The notes under the pieces: generated by a model
What the model was told of the DNA's origin: nothing
Database searches by the model: none
What the model saw: the letters and a program-made list of their open reading frames with translations, nothing else
In this document: piece after piece, positions 44,339-53,426 of the stretch
How the letters are laid out: each line of letters opens with the position of its first letter
Position numbering within the stretch: position 1 is the first letter of the stretch
Translations under genes and position numbers: made by a program
Assembly (NCBI GenBank): GCA_902589825.1
Contig: CACIUL010000007.1
Location: 1-64,000, forward strand
Length of the DNA: 64,000 nt
From: an uncultured Verrucomicrobiota bacterium
GTDB lineage: Bacteria; Verrucomicrobiota; Verrucomicrobiia; Verrucomicrobiales; DEV007
Reading direction: 5' to 3'

Positions 44339-45771
44339 CCGGCAGGGTGGGCATTAAAGACCACCTTCAATGCGCCGCCATCAGTGCTACCCGGGTTGGG
44401 CACCAGGATGAAATCGTCGGTAATCACAGGGTTTAGTTCACTGCCCTCGACAATCCTGATGTCCTTCACCCTTTGCGGCAAATACGCCACAATGGGACGC
44501 CCCCCGCGCTGGCTGCCGTTGGTATTCACAGGGTCAAAAGCCCTTTTGCCCCACCTGGGCTGGATCAGCAAAGTATACTTATCCCCTTCCTGTCGGAGCT
44601 CCTGGCCATATGCGCAATCACCTGCAGCCAACCGTGCATCCCAAGCGGGATCACCGTAAAAGACAACCGCATCACGATCAAAAAGCAGCCCAACGGCATC
44701 CTGTGCCTTCAACCCGGCAAGCCTGGCTGCCGCATTACCCTGGATTTTCTTGCGCATTTTCCCCGCTTCATTGGGATCCTTAAGTGCCACTCGGGCGATC
44801 TCAGGAAAGCAGGTTTCAAGCCGATGGATCAGGGCATGCTGGTTGGCAAAATAGGCTTCCGAAAAACTGAACCTTCCAGGTTGCTCAACAAAGTAGTCCA
44901 GGCAACCCCAGCCGGCATATCCATACCAGGTGGGAACCGTGTAGCCAAGCATCTGGCGCACCCCGGCACTTTTCAGCCATGCCAGAGCCATCGCTTCCTG
45001 GCTGTCAATATGTCCCATCAGGCAATTGCCAATTGGCATGTAGACTTTCGGGCCTGGTGACTGGATATCAATGCGCCGTCCCTTGGTGTCGACGCCGAAA
45101 AGCTGTCCTCCTGCGCACTTGAAAAACCCGTTGCGATAGGCAAATCCAATCTGCCAGTCACGCTCCGTGGCATGGCCAGAGGTCACGAATAACTGCGCGT
45201 TATACTTGGTAAGGGTGTCAGCAAGCGCTTCTGTGGTATCGGCTGGACCGGTTCCTTCGACCGGCTTTTCGCCGGGTTTCTTGCGCACCATCCGGCCTTG
45301 CTTCAATTCGCAATACCAGATTCCCTCACGGCATTGCTCAAGGGCCACCTCTGTACCTGAAGCAACCCGCTCAATGATGAGCGGTTGCCGTGTGGAGGCA
45401 ATATCCCCGGCGTTTGATGCATCATACCCGGTAAGAATACCCCATATGGTGTCCGCATACGGGTCGTCATCCAGCTTGCGGGTCATTTGATGAACCCGGG
45501 TGACAAATTCCCGGGTTATTTCCTCATGCCGTGCCACAAAACAGGTATAACGCGGATGAATCTTGCCAAGCTGCTCAATTACGGCGTCCGGTCGCCCATC
45601 CGGAAAACGCATTGTTGCTACGGATTGATGCTCAGCGCTTAATTTTGCGATGACCTTGGCCCAACCCGGGTCATCAGACGTGGATTGAGAGCTTACAACC
45701 ACATAGGAGCCGGGCCCGGCAAGCACTGGCAGCACGTGGCTTAACGTGAGAAAAAGGCACCATCTGATCAT
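44335..45771 (-). CDS. Secreted gingipain-like (C25) protein
   Basis: A 478-residue exported protein (signal CLFLTLSHVLPVLAG). A caspase-fold signature is visible: FVTSGHATERDW with His200 and, 50 residues later, MPIGNCLMGHIDS with Cys250, matching the His-then-Cys dyad order of peptidase family C25. Upstream, DDDPYADTIWGILTGYDASNAG recalls the 'YPDVxIGRFSG' segment before the gingipain catalytic site. The sequence after the Cys (ALAWLKSAGVRQMLGYT) also follows the family pattern. C25 enzymes are known mainly from secreted Bacteroidota proteases. Activity here is an inference; a non-peptidase role is possible. Confidence 0.6.
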   Translation of the reverse strand: MIRWCLFLTLSHVLPVLAGPGSYVVVSSQSTSDDPGWAKVIAKLSAEHQSVATMRFPDGRPDAVIEQLGKIHPRYTCFVARHEEITREFVTRVHQMTRKLDDDPYADTIWGILTGYDASNAGDIASTRQPLIIERVASGTEVALEQCREGIWYCELKQGRMVRKKPGEKPVEGTGPADTTEALADTLTKYNAQLFVTSGHATERDWQIGFAYRNGFFKCAGGQLFGVDTKGRRIDIQSPGPKVYMPIGNCLMGHIDSQEAMALAWLKSAGVRQMLGYTVPTWYGYAGWGCLDYFVEQPGRFSFSEAYFANQHALIHRLETCFPEIARVALKDPNEAGKMRKKIQGNAAARLAGLKAQDAVGLLFDRDAVVFYGDPAWDARLAAGDCAYGQELRQEGDKYTLLIQPRWGKRAFDPVNTNGSQRGGRPIVAYLPQRVKDIRIVEGSELNPVITDDFILVPNPGSTDGGALKVVFNAHPAG

Positions 45772-45843
45772 TCTTCACCTTACCCGCATGCCCGGGTTGT
45801 TCAATCAATGCCCTATCAAAACGCAAAGGTTGGCCGGGAAATG

Positions 45844-47085
45844 CTACCGGATAATTTCAAGCTCTATGGCCGCTTCCCTGCAATCAAGCATCAGGTGCCT
45901 GTCTGTCGACCGGGCTGCCGCACGAATACGCAGCTTATCCGGGCTTTTGTTGGATAAGACGCTTAACGGCAACCTTGCCTGCATTCCATAGCCGCCACTG
46001 AACGTAACCGGGAACGCCGTTTCACTGTGCAAGGGATCAGAGCCGTCAATGGTCCAGACAACCTCAAAAAACTTCCTGCTGCGCACACTGGCGGGCACCG
46101 ATGCAATGTTGCTGATGCTCAATACAGGAAAGAATCCCCCCCCGCCTTTGCCGACCCTCAAGGCGTCTGCCGGCAGTTGCCTGACGGGGGCCTTCAGCTC
46201 AAGGTTGATTTTCAACGCTTCCAGGACATACCGGGCGCCAACAGGAGCACTGTCTGACAAATGGCTCCTTTCATCGCTGTTACAATAGGCAAGAACTTCG
46301 GACCCGGGTAGCACACGCAAGGGTTGACCATCATAGTTTTTCCATGGAGCCCCGTTGATGCTGTATTGGATTTTGCCTGCTCCTGCTGAATTAGGGTTCA
46401 GCAAGTGAACGGTCAGTTTTTCAAATTCCAGCGCATTGAATTTTCCGGCAGGAGGATCAAAACGCGGTGGAAGCAGGGAGGGAGAAGCCGGCTGCATATT
46501 TGCAGAGGCGGGCTGCATGTTTGCACCGCGGCCTTGAGCAGACCTCGCTCTTTTCGCCGGGGTTGATTGTGCCCCCTGGCGGGTCCCCCCCGATGAGGGC
46601 TGAACCGACAAGCCAAGCGGTGCTGAATCCTGGCGCCGGGCGAAGCGTGTCACAATCTGGACCTTGTGCGGAGCAACGCCGCGCCAAACTTGAAATTGTT
46701 CACTGGCTACGTTCCAGTAGGCCCATTTTGCTTTCTGCGGAGGCTCTGCTGCAATGACGGGCACCATCCTGTGACCGGAGTTCTTGCCCAGCATCGTGAC
46801 TCCAAAATCTCCCTGAGCCATGGCGAGGCGCACCATTACCCGCTGGGCATTGTCGCGTTCGCTGAACCATCCCCCGGCTCTTTTATAACGCGTTACAATC
46901 CCGTTCAGCGTTTCAACATCGGCAATCAGGCTCTGGTCATCCCACTGGCTTTTTCCAGTGGCAAGCTGATTGCTGAAGCCGAAAAGCACAGCAACGAGAG
47001 CCAAGAATTGTGCATAGCACACCAATCGTGAAGAAAATACCGGCGCAGCTCTGCCACTTCCCTTGAAACCGCAATCAATGATCAT
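45844..47085 (-). CDS. Secreted protein of unknown function with short tandem repeat
   Basis: A 413-residue exported protein; the N-terminus has a hydrophobic stretch AQFLALVAVLFGFSNQL. Residues 55-140 and 225-405 look like beta-rich domains (KIQYSINGAPWKNYDG and EVVWTIDGSDPLHSET suggest Ig-like or chitobiase-C-terminal-like folds). The linker between them is Ser/Arg/Pro rich and contains a duplicated ANMQPAS. I do not recognise a family. It follows the helicase gene on the same strand at 223 bases and precedes the gingipain-like gene. Confidence 0.6.
   Translation of the reverse strand: MIIDCGFKGSGRAAPVFSSRLVCYAQFLALVAVLFGFSNQLATGKSQWDDQSLIADVETLNGIVTRYKRAGGWFSERDNAQRVMVRLAMAQGDFGVTMLGKNSGHRMVPVIAAEPPQKAKWAYWNVASEQFQVWRGVAPHKVQIVTRFARRQDSAPLGLSVQPSSGGTRQGAQSTPAKRARSAQGRGANMQPASANMQPASPSLLPPRFDPPAGKFNALEFEKLTVHLLNPNSAGAGKIQYSINGAPWKNYDGQPLRVLPGSEVLAYCNSDERSHLSDSAPVGARYVLEALKINLELKAPVRQLPADALRVGKGGGGFFPVLSISNIASVPASVRSRKFFEVVWTIDGSDPLHSETAFPVTFSGGYGMQARLPLSVLSNKSPDKLRIRAAARSTDRHLMLDCREAAIELEIIR
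46490..46531. repeat. Two tandem copies of a 21-bp unit
   Basis: GGCTGCATATTTGCAGAGGC (first 20 of 21 bases, 46490-46510) is followed directly by a similar 21-base copy (46511-46531). On the minus strand they encode ANMQPAS twice in the linker of the unknown secreted protein. Copy number probably varies between strains. Confidence 0.7.
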
Positions 47086-47163
47086 GATCAGGCTTCAATT
47101 AGGATGTGGTAATTATGAACCGCAACTCTTATTATTAAATTTGCCCCCTATTTGTGATTTATT

Positions 47164-47177
47164 TCTCAATATTGAGA
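47164..47177. promoter_or_regulatory. Perfect 14-bp palindrome upstream of the unknown secreted gene
   Basis: TCTCAATATTGAGA reads the same on both strands. It lies in the 223-base gap between the helicase stop and the start at 47085, in AT-rich sequence. Candidate operator or promoter element; no partner copy was found. Confidence 0.3.
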
Positions 47178-47309
47178 TGAACAATGCTCCTGGTGAGGGT
47201 TTGCGGCTCTTTTTGCCGAAAACACAATGCGTCCGCCTGCTAACGAATGACAGGCCCGCGGGATGCCTCCGGAACCAACTTTCCAAATGGAATAGCACCA
47301 AGGCCTAAA

Positions 47310-48824
47310 TCACCGCCCTGAGGGCCTGCGCGTTGCGGGCTTACCTGCCCGCTTCAGCTTGGCGGCACGTTTACGGGCAGCACTCCATTTCGGTTTGCCT
47401 TTGCGGGGTTTCGTGCTGCGGGGCTTCTCACCATCCTCTGCAGAAAAAGAGGAAGCCTTTGGAGAACGCTTTGGCCGTGAAAATTTGCGGTCCTGTTCCC
47501 TGGCTTCGCCCCGTCCCTTGGCTGAGTTCTTGGCCTTGGCCGGACGCCTCGAATTTTTGCTGCCGGCACCATCCCGGCTACTCCCCCGGGCACCATCCCG
47601 ACTGCCTCCCCGGGCACCATCCCGGCTACGGCCCCTCATTGATCCTGATTTTCGCTTGCCGCTAGCGCTTTTCTTTCCGGTAAAAGCAATATCTTCACCC
47701 TCATATCCTTTTATTTCCCGCCGCGGAATCTTCATCCGCAGCAAACTCTCTACCGCAGCAAGTTTTTCCCGCTCAGCCCGGCAAACAAGCGAATGAGCAT
47801 CTCCTCCCTCGCCAGCGCGTCCAGTGCGCCCGATCCGGTGAATGTAATCCTCTGCCACATCCGGCATCTCGTAATTCACAACGTGTGGAAGTTGCCGGAT
47901 ATCCAGTCCCCGGGAAGCAACATCCGTTGCCACCAGGACACGTACCGACCCGCGTTTAAAGCGATCCAAGGCACGGGTGCGTTGCCCCTGGGACTTGTCC
48001 CCGTGAATCGCCGCAGCATCCGTGCCGTTTTTGTTCAGGTATTGGGCAAGCTTTTCCGCTCCGTGCCGGGTGCGTGCAAAAACCAGTACCTGCTCCCATT
48101 CACCTTCACTGATGAGGTGGGAAAGAAGCTCCCGCTTGAGGGACCTCTCAACAGGGTGCACCACCTGGGAAACCTGTTCCGCGGCGGAATTACGCTCGGC
48201 CACCTCGATGCTCATGGGCTCATTCAAAAGCTCACGGGCAAGGGCACGGATCTCCTTTGAATAAGTAGCGGAAAACATCAGATTCTGCCGCTCGGAAGGT
48301 AATAGGTCTATGATCTTGCGAATATCGGGCATAAATCCCATGTCCAACATCCGGTCGGCTTCATCAAGGACCAGCACCTCAACACGGGAGAGGTCAATCG
48401 TTCCTCCCGAGGCATGATCAAGCAAACGCCCTGGCGTGGCAACCACGACCCCGACACCACGTCGAAGCTTGGCAACCTGGGGCGGCATTTTAACACCGCC
48501 GTAAATCGCGCATGAATAGATCCCCAATCCCTTGCTGTAACCGTAGAAACTTTTCTCAACCTGGGCTGCCAACTCTCGGGTGGGGGCCAGAACAAGGGCC
48601 CTCGGTGCCCTGTGCCTGCTGCGGTTGCCAAATAGATACTGAAGGATAGGCAGGGCGAAGGCCGCTGTTTTGCCGGTACCCGTCTGGGCACCGCCCATGA
48701 CATCCCGGCCTTCCAGGATAGCGGGTATAGCCTTGGCCTGAATCGGGGTTGGTTCGCTATATCCCCTTGCTTCAACCGCCTCCACAAGTTTCGCAGTCAG
48801 GCCGAGCGATTGAAAAGATGGCAT
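47310..48824 (-). CDS. DEAD-box RNA helicase (RhlE-type)
   Basis: A 504-residue ATP-dependent RNA helicase. All core motifs are present: Q motif [17 protein letters not shown], motif [13 protein letters not shown] in [10 protein letters not shown], motif III SAT, and motif [15 protein letters not shown]. The C-terminal 110 residues are a strongly basic, low-complexity tail with repeated RDGARG-type units and many Lys/Arg, a typical RNA-binding extension. RhlE-type helicases act in ribosome assembly and RNA decay, often in the cold. The product is cytosolic. Confidence 0.95.
   Translation of the reverse strand: MPSFQSLGLTAKLVEAVEARGYSEPTPIQAKAIPAILEGRDVMGGAQTGTGKTAAFALPILQYLFGNRSRHRAPRALVLAPTRELAAQVEKSFYGYSKGLGIYSCAIYGGVKMPPQVAKLRRGVGVVVATPGRLLDHASGGTIDLSRVEVLVLDEADRMLDMGFMPDIRKIIDLLPSERQNLMFSATYSKEIRALARELLNEPMSIEVAERNSAAEQVSQVVHPVERSLKRELLSHLISEGEWEQVLVFARTRHGAEKLAQYLNKNGTDAAAIHGDKSQGQRTRALDRFKRGSVRVLVATDVASRGLDIRQLPHVVNYEMPDVAEDYIHRIGRTGRAGEGGDAHSLVCRAEREKLAAVESLLRMKIPRREIKGYEGEDIAFTGKKSASGKRKSGSMRGRSRDGARGGSRDGARGSSRDGAGSKNSRRPAKAKNSAKGRGEAREQDRKFSRPKRSPKASSFSAEDGEKPRSTKPRKGKPKWSAARKRAAKLKRAGKPATRRPSGR
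47566..47634. repeat. 24-bp tandem repeat in the helicase tail
   Basis: Three near-identical units start at 47566, 47590 and 47614 (the last partial), each beginning GCACCATCCCG. On the minus strand they encode repeated S-R-D-G-A-R-G units in the helicase C-terminus. The unit preserves the reading frame, so copy number can vary without breaking the gene. Confidence 0.8.
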
Positions 48825-48947
48825 CTGGCGCTCCCTTTACGCCAAGAATGTCCATTGCGATAGCCAAATATCGGCAGGTTTTCGATTAATTAAGTCTTTT
48901 TCTCATTTTACCCTTGCTCGCCCAACGTATCATCGTATACTGTTCAA

Positions 48948-49433
48948 ATGAACACATTAGTAAGTATACCCTATATTGCCGGAGCTGCCATTGCTGCCAT
49001 TGTCATGGTCGGGCTTTCTCCGGAAAGCAAAGCCGCAACCAAGAAGCCAAGCAGCCGTGTAGCAGAAAAACCCGAACCAACCAGGCAAGCGCCTGTGATG
49101 AACGCGCGGGAAATGACAGCAACACAGGCGGCCAAAAAGCTGACACCCACCCAGAAGACAAAGATGCTTGCCCTGCTTAATGATGGCACGGCAAGTGACC
49201 TAGAGGCTATTCGTGGCATCGGTAAGAGCCGTGCCGCGGCACTCACCAAGGCCCGGCCCTTCAAATCTGTTGCCCAGCTGATCAACATCAGGGGCATCGG
49301 AAATGCTGTTTATTCCGATCTGCTTGCCCACGCAAAATCACTGACAGTGCGCAGGGCCAGCTCTTCGAGCAGCAAAAGATCACCCAGTACTTCCAGTAAC
49401 AAAACGAAATCGCCTAAGTCGAAGAGCCGTTAG
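48948..49433 (+). CDS. Small exported helix-hairpin-helix protein
   Basis: A 161-residue protein. The N-terminus (SIPYIAGAAIAAIVMVGLSP) looks like a signal peptide or anchor. Two helix-hairpin-helix motifs follow: LEAIRGIGKSRAAAL and LINIRGIGNAVYSDL, the spacing of the ComEA-type (HhH)2 DNA-binding domain. The C-terminus is a Ser/Lys/Arg-rich tail. It could bind DNA at the cell surface during uptake, like ComEA, or be nucleoid-related if the N-terminus is not cleaved. No competence gene is near. The gene ends 91 bases before a strong terminator. Confidence 0.72.
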   Translation: MNTLVSIPYIAGAAIAAIVMVGLSPESKAATKKPSSRVAEKPEPTRQAPVMNAREMTATQAAKKLTPTQKTKMLALLNDGTASDLEAIRGIGKSRAAALTKARPFKSVAQLINIRGIGNAVYSDLLAHAKSLTVRRASSSSSKRSPSTSSNKTKSPKSKSR

Positions 49434-49523
49434 CCCATAGGAGCATCCTGCCCCGATTGACTGAGTGAAAAAAACCACATCCGGTGGTCAAAACGCACCC
49501 TGATCAACCTCAACCCGTAGCAG

Positions 49524-49554
49524 GCCGTCGTCCCTTGCCGGACGGCGGCTTTTT
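49524..49554 (+). terminator. Rho-independent terminator after the HhH gene
   Basis: A 10-bp stem GCCGTCGTCC/GGACGGCGGC (one G-U pair) with loop CTTGCC is followed at once by five T. It lies 91 bases after the HhH stop. Two further weaker stems (CCGGGA/TCCCGG at 49560-49578 and TTGGCC/GGCCAA at 49589-49611) fill the rest of the gap to the M24 peptidase gene. Confidence 0.85.
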
Positions 49555-49632
49555 GCATACCGGGACTTTTGATCCCGGAAAAGGCAGCTTGGCCAAAAAG
49601 AAAAAGGCCAATGGCATAAAGGCAACCGGTCG

Positions 49633-50925
49633 TTAAACGGCATTCATCAGTTCCTCGATCTCCTCGGGCTCAACGGGAATGGTTGCCATAAGGTCCACAT
49701 TACCCTCCTTGCCAATCAAGTAGTTGTTCTCCAGTCGACATCCGAGGTTCTCTTCCCGGATGTAGATACCCGGCTCGATAGTGAACACCATGCCTTCCTC
49801 GACCGGGCGCCACGTGTCACCAAGGTCATGCACATCGAGCCCCATGTGGTGACTGGTCCCGTGCATAAAGTATTTCTTATATGCCGGCTTTTCCGGGTCC
49901 TGATCCTCGATGTCCTTCTTGGTTATGAGCTCAAGGTCAAGGAGTTCTGACTCTATCAGCTTGCCAACCTCCTCCTGGTAGTCCTTGAGAATAACACCGG
50001 GGCGCAGCATTTCGCTGCAGGCGCGCATGGTGCGCAATACCGCATTGTATACAGCCCGCTGCCGTTCACTGAACCGGCCATTAACCGGCACTGTCCGGGT
50101 AAGGTCGGAGTTATAATTCGCGTAACGGGCCGCTACGTCCATCAATAGCATCTCGCCATCTTCACAGGTTCCGTCGTTTTCCAGATAATGCAGCACACAC
50201 GCATTGGCACCTGAGCCAATAATGGGATCATAGGCAAACCCATCTGAACCATGCCGAAGGTACTCGTGAATGAGTTCAGCCTCTACCTCATATTCTTCAA
50301 CGCCAGGCTTGATAAATCCAAGGACCCGGCGGAAGCCTGCCTCGGTAATTTCACAAGCTTTGCTGATCAGGTCTACCTCGATACTGCTCTTTATGGCTCT
50401 GAGTTCTGCCATCAGGGGGGCAAGCCGCTTGAAATCATGCAGGGGGTAATGTTTCTGGGTCTCTCGGATGAAGCGCAAATCGCGTGTCTCAACCCGGTCG
50501 GTAGCCCTGGCATGCTCATTGGAATTGAGAAATACCTGATCGACCTGGGTCATCAGCATGCGGAAAATTCCCGGGAAGGCATCAATCCAGTGAACATTCT
50601 CTATCCCCGATGTTTCCCGGGCCGACTCCTTGGTATGTTTGGCACCCTCCCAGATGGCAATCAATTCCGAGGTCTCCTTGGTAAAAAGCATTTCCCTCTG
50701 CTTTTCATCCGGAGCATCTGGAAAAATCACCAGGATGGTTTCCTCCTGGTGGATGCCGGAAAGGTAAAAGATGTCCGAGTTCTGTCGCAATAACATCGTG
50801 CCGTCAGCATTGGTTGGCAGGATGTCATTGGAATTAAAGACAGCCAGGGAGTTTGGAGGCAACAAGGCGCGAAGCCGTTCCCGGTTCCCGACAAAGAGCT
50901 CTGGATCGATTTTCTGGTATCGCAT
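49633..50925 (-). CDS. pepP: Xaa-Pro aminopeptidase (M24B)
   Basis: A 430-residue peptidase that removes an N-terminal residue preceding proline. The N-terminal AMP_N domain carries LPPNSLAVFNSND and FYLSGIHQEE. The pita-bread domain has the metal ligands in LLMDVAARYANYNSDLTRTVPVNG, GTSHHMGLDVHD, FTIEPGIYI and the final RLENNYLI. All five ligand positions appear intact. Cytosolic; probably a housekeeping peptidase. It converges on the HhH gene. Confidence 0.94.
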   Translation of the reverse strand: MRYQKIDPELFVGNRERLRALLPPNSLAVFNSNDILPTNADGTMLLRQNSDIFYLSGIHQEETILVIFPDAPDEKQREMLFTKETSELIAIWEGAKHTKESARETSGIENVHWIDAFPGIFRMLMTQVDQVFLNSNEHARATDRVETRDLRFIRETQKHYPLHDFKRLAPLMAELRAIKSSIEVDLISKACEITEAGFRRVLGFIKPGVEEYEVEAELIHEYLRHGSDGFAYDPIIGSGANACVLHYLENDGTCEDGEMLLMDVAARYANYNSDLTRTVPVNGRFSERQRAVYNAVLRTMRACSEMLRPGVILKDYQEEVGKLIESELLDLELITKKDIEDQDPEKPAYKKYFMHGTSHHMGLDVHDLGDTWRPVEEGMVFTIEPGIYIREENLGCRLENNYLIGKEGNVDLMATIPVEPEEIEELMNAV

Positions 50926-51045
50926 TTGAGACCCTTTGATAGTTTAAAGTGGGGCAATCGTCGAGCCTTGAAAACGAATCCGATTTTATTTTGGCAAGCA
51001 AAGACGGGCAGCAGCAGGTAATTGCACCCAGAGAGAGCCGTTAAA

Positions 51046-51999
51046 TCACGGATTCTGCCCCCCGCAGGCCTGCATCAGTCCCCTCAGGTAACCGGCCGCA
51101 AAAATACGGCCCTTCATTTCGTAACCCGGATTGCGATTGTCTTCCCCGACCATGGAAGGGGCATGGTCAGGCCTGATCGTGCCATCGTAGCCAATATCAC
51201 GCAGGGTTTCCATCACTGCGGGCAGGTTGGTTTCGCCGTTATCCGGCCATGTCTCCTGGAAATTGTCGGCACTTCCACGTGTATTGCGCAGGTGGACAAA
51301 ATGTATCCTGGCAGCAAGGCGGCGAATACCGGCAATGATATCTTCGCCCGTTGGTCCAATGGATCCGGTGCAGAAACAGACTCCATTGCTCGGGCTTGGC
51401 GCAAGCTTGATTACCCTCTCAAGGGCATCAATGCTGTAGAGAATCTGGTCCTGCCCCCAAAAGCTCCTCAGTGGCGGATCATCCGGGTGCAGGGCCAGTT
51501 TGATGCCCGTTTCCTCAGCAACGGGCAAGACCTTTTCCAGAAAAAACTCGAGGTTTTCCCATAACCGGGATGCAGGGGTTGCCGTTTTTGGCGGCCCGTC
51601 CGCATCGGTCACATTGCCAGCTTCGGCATCGATATTGAAAGCCGTGCTTCGGGAACCTCCACGCTCCGGGTTCACGCTTGAGGTGCGGCACCAGTCTTCG
51701 CTGGGCATCCAGTTATAACAAAGCACTTCAAGACCGGCATCGGCCATTTGGCGAAGCAATTCCTTGATTGCGGCAATTTGACCCTCTCGGCCGGGAAGGC
51801 CGTGAACGATCTGGTCATGCGGCAGCTTGCGCTCAATGTGGGTTAAGCGCATTCCCTGTGCCTCAACCTCGCGCTTGATCTTCAGCAGGGGCTCTTTACC
51901 TGGTCCGGGGTAAACGGCGACAATCTCCTCAACGCCAACCTGGGCGGCAAGTTGCAGATTCTCGCCTGTAAAAGGCGTGACAATCATGGACAGACGCAT
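51046..51999 (-). CDS. Mannonate dehydratase-like protein (UxuA family)
   Basis: A 317-residue TIM-barrel enzyme. It shares with UxuA the segments LCYNWMPSEDWCRTSS, KLALHPDDPPLRSF, IHFVHLRNTRG and DGTIRPDHAPSM, which carry metal and substrate residues; the usual UxuA text is YNFMPVFDWTRT and RPDHG. It is clearly shorter than E. coli UxuA (about 394 residues), so an insertion is missing. The expected reaction is dehydration of D-mannonate to 2-keto-3-deoxygluconate in uronate breakdown, but no other uronate gene is adjacent. It is divergent from the sulfatase at 52035 (35 bases between starts), hinting at joint control for sulfated uronate-containing polysaccharides. Confidence 0.83.
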   Translation of the reverse strand: MRLSMIVTPFTGENLQLAAQVGVEEIVAVYPGPGKEPLLKIKREVEAQGMRLTHIERKLPHDQIVHGLPGREGQIAAIKELLRQMADAGLEVLCYNWMPSEDWCRTSSVNPERGGSRSTAFNIDAEAGNVTDADGPPKTATPASRLWENLEFFLEKVLPVAEETGIKLALHPDDPPLRSFWGQDQILYSIDALERVIKLAPSPSNGVCFCTGSIGPTGEDIIAGIRRLAARIHFVHLRNTRGSADNFQETWPDNGETNLPAVMETLRDIGYDGTIRPDHAPSMVGEDNRNPGYEMKGRIFAAGYLRGLMQACGGQNP

Positions 52000-52034
52000 G
52001 GTGTATGACTTAACCTCATCATAAACTCAGGACA

Positions 52035-53426
52035 ATGCGCCTTTTGATTCCAGCCTTTATTTCCCTGATGCTGACCTTTGCTTCAGCCAGAAAACCCAAT
52101 GTAATCATCTTTTTTACCGATGACCAAGGCACACTGGATGCCGGTTGCTATGGATCCAGTGACCTTGTCACGCCCAATATTGACAAGCTTGCAAGGACGG
52201 GGGTGATCTTTACCCAGGCTTATGCACACACGGTTTGTTGCCCTGCGCGTGCCGCACTGCTTACGGGACGTTATCCCCAGCGCAGCGGGGTAAACCGGTG
52301 GACACAGGGAGACATGAACAGCCCGAAAGGGGTCAACATGGCGCTTGGGGAAGTAACACTTGCCGAAGCCCTGAAGCCCCACGGATATCGTAGCGCTCTC
52401 TTTGGTAAATGGCACCTCGGTGCCCATAAGGATTTTGGCCCGAAAAAGCAGGGATTCGATGAATTCTTTGGTATCCGCGACGGTTTCATTGACAACTACA
52501 ACCACTATTTTTTGCACGGCCAGGGATTTCACGACCTTTATGAGGGAACCAGGCCCGTAAAGGCCGATGGACAATACTTCCCCGAGCTGATGACCGCCCG
52601 CTCACTCAAATTTATTGAGCAGAACAAGGACCGGCCTTTCTTCCTCTATGTGCCCTTCAACATCCCGCATTACCCGGAACAGGCCCCGAAGCAGTTTGCC
52701 GAGCCTTTCAAGGAAATGAAAGATCCGGCAAGAAAATCCTACGCCACCATCATGCATGCAACCGACCACTACATCGGACAAATTGTCAGCAAGCTGGAAG
52801 CCCTGAACCTCCGGCAGGACTCGATCATTATCTTCATGAGCGACAACGGCCACTCTGAGGAAACAGGCAACCGCATACGCGTTGATAACCACAGGAGCGG
52901 GTATCCCAAGGGGCACTTTTATGGCGCCAGCGGCGGCGGGTTTACCGGGAAATGGAAAGGAAACAAGGGGACATTCCTTGAGGGAGGAATCCGGGTGCCG
53001 GCCATCATTTCCTACCCTGGGGTTTTGCCGGCTGGACAATCACGCGATCAGGCCATCACGGCAATGGACTGGTTTCCGACGATTCTCGAGCTTTGCTCAA
53101 TCAGGAAAAAGCCTGAAGATCCCAAGCTCGATGGCTTCAGTTTGTCAAAAATCATTGAATCAGCAGAGACGGAATCGCCTAACCGGGAAATGCACTGGGG
53201 GTGGTTCAACAATTGGGCGGTTCGTGCCGGTGAGTGGAAATTAATTTCCCGCGGATCCTGGGACTGGAAGCCCGGGAATCCTCTTCCCAAGTCCACCCAG
53301 CTGCTTAACTTGAATGACCCCGAACCGGAAAGGAAAAACCATGCCGCAGCCAAGGGCGAGGTTGTCTTGAAATTGAAAAAAGCACACGATCGATGGGCAA
53401 AAAGCGTTGGCTTTAACGGCAAATGA
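52035..53426 (+). CDS. Secreted type I sulfatase, coupled to the selenoprotein gene
   Basis: A 463-residue sulfatase. Signal peptide MRLLIPAFISLMLTFASA, then the metal motif KPNVIIFFTDDQG. The signature is CCPARAALLTGRYPQRSG, where the first Cys (residue 68) of C-C-P-A-R is the formylglycine precursor. GKWHLG (active-site Lys and His) and IIFMSDNGHSEE (second metal site) are intact. Its final codons overlap the ATG of the next gene (ATGA), so both are made together. It is expected to remove sulfate from an exported glycan. It is divergent from the UxuA-like gene. Confidence 0.94.
   Translation: MRLLIPAFISLMLTFASARKPNVIIFFTDDQGTLDAGCYGSSDLVTPNIDKLARTGVIFTQAYAHTVCCPARAALLTGRYPQRSGVNRWTQGDMNSPKGVNMALGEVTLAEALKPHGYRSALFGKWHLGAHKDFGPKKQGFDEFFGIRDGFIDNYNHYFLHGQGFHDLYEGTRPVKADGQYFPELMTARSLKFIEQNKDRPFFLYVPFNIPHYPEQAPKQFAEPFKEMKDPARKSYATIMHATDHYIGQIVSKLEALNLRQDSIIIFMSDNGHSEETGNRIRVDNHRSGYPKGHFYGASGGGFTGKWKGNKGTFLEGGIRVPAIISYPGVLPAGQSRDQAITAMDWFPTILELCSIRKKPEDPKLDGFSLSKIIESAETESPNREMHWGWFNNWAVRAGEWKLISRGSWDWKPGNPLPKSTQLLNLNDPEPERKNHAAAKGEVVLKLKKAHDRWAKSVGFNGK

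Noticed and set aside
47063-47308. 81-residue ORF on the plus strand in the gap before the helicase
   Set aside because: It needs a TTG start, overlaps the start of the convergent secreted-protein gene and shows no protein-like pattern.
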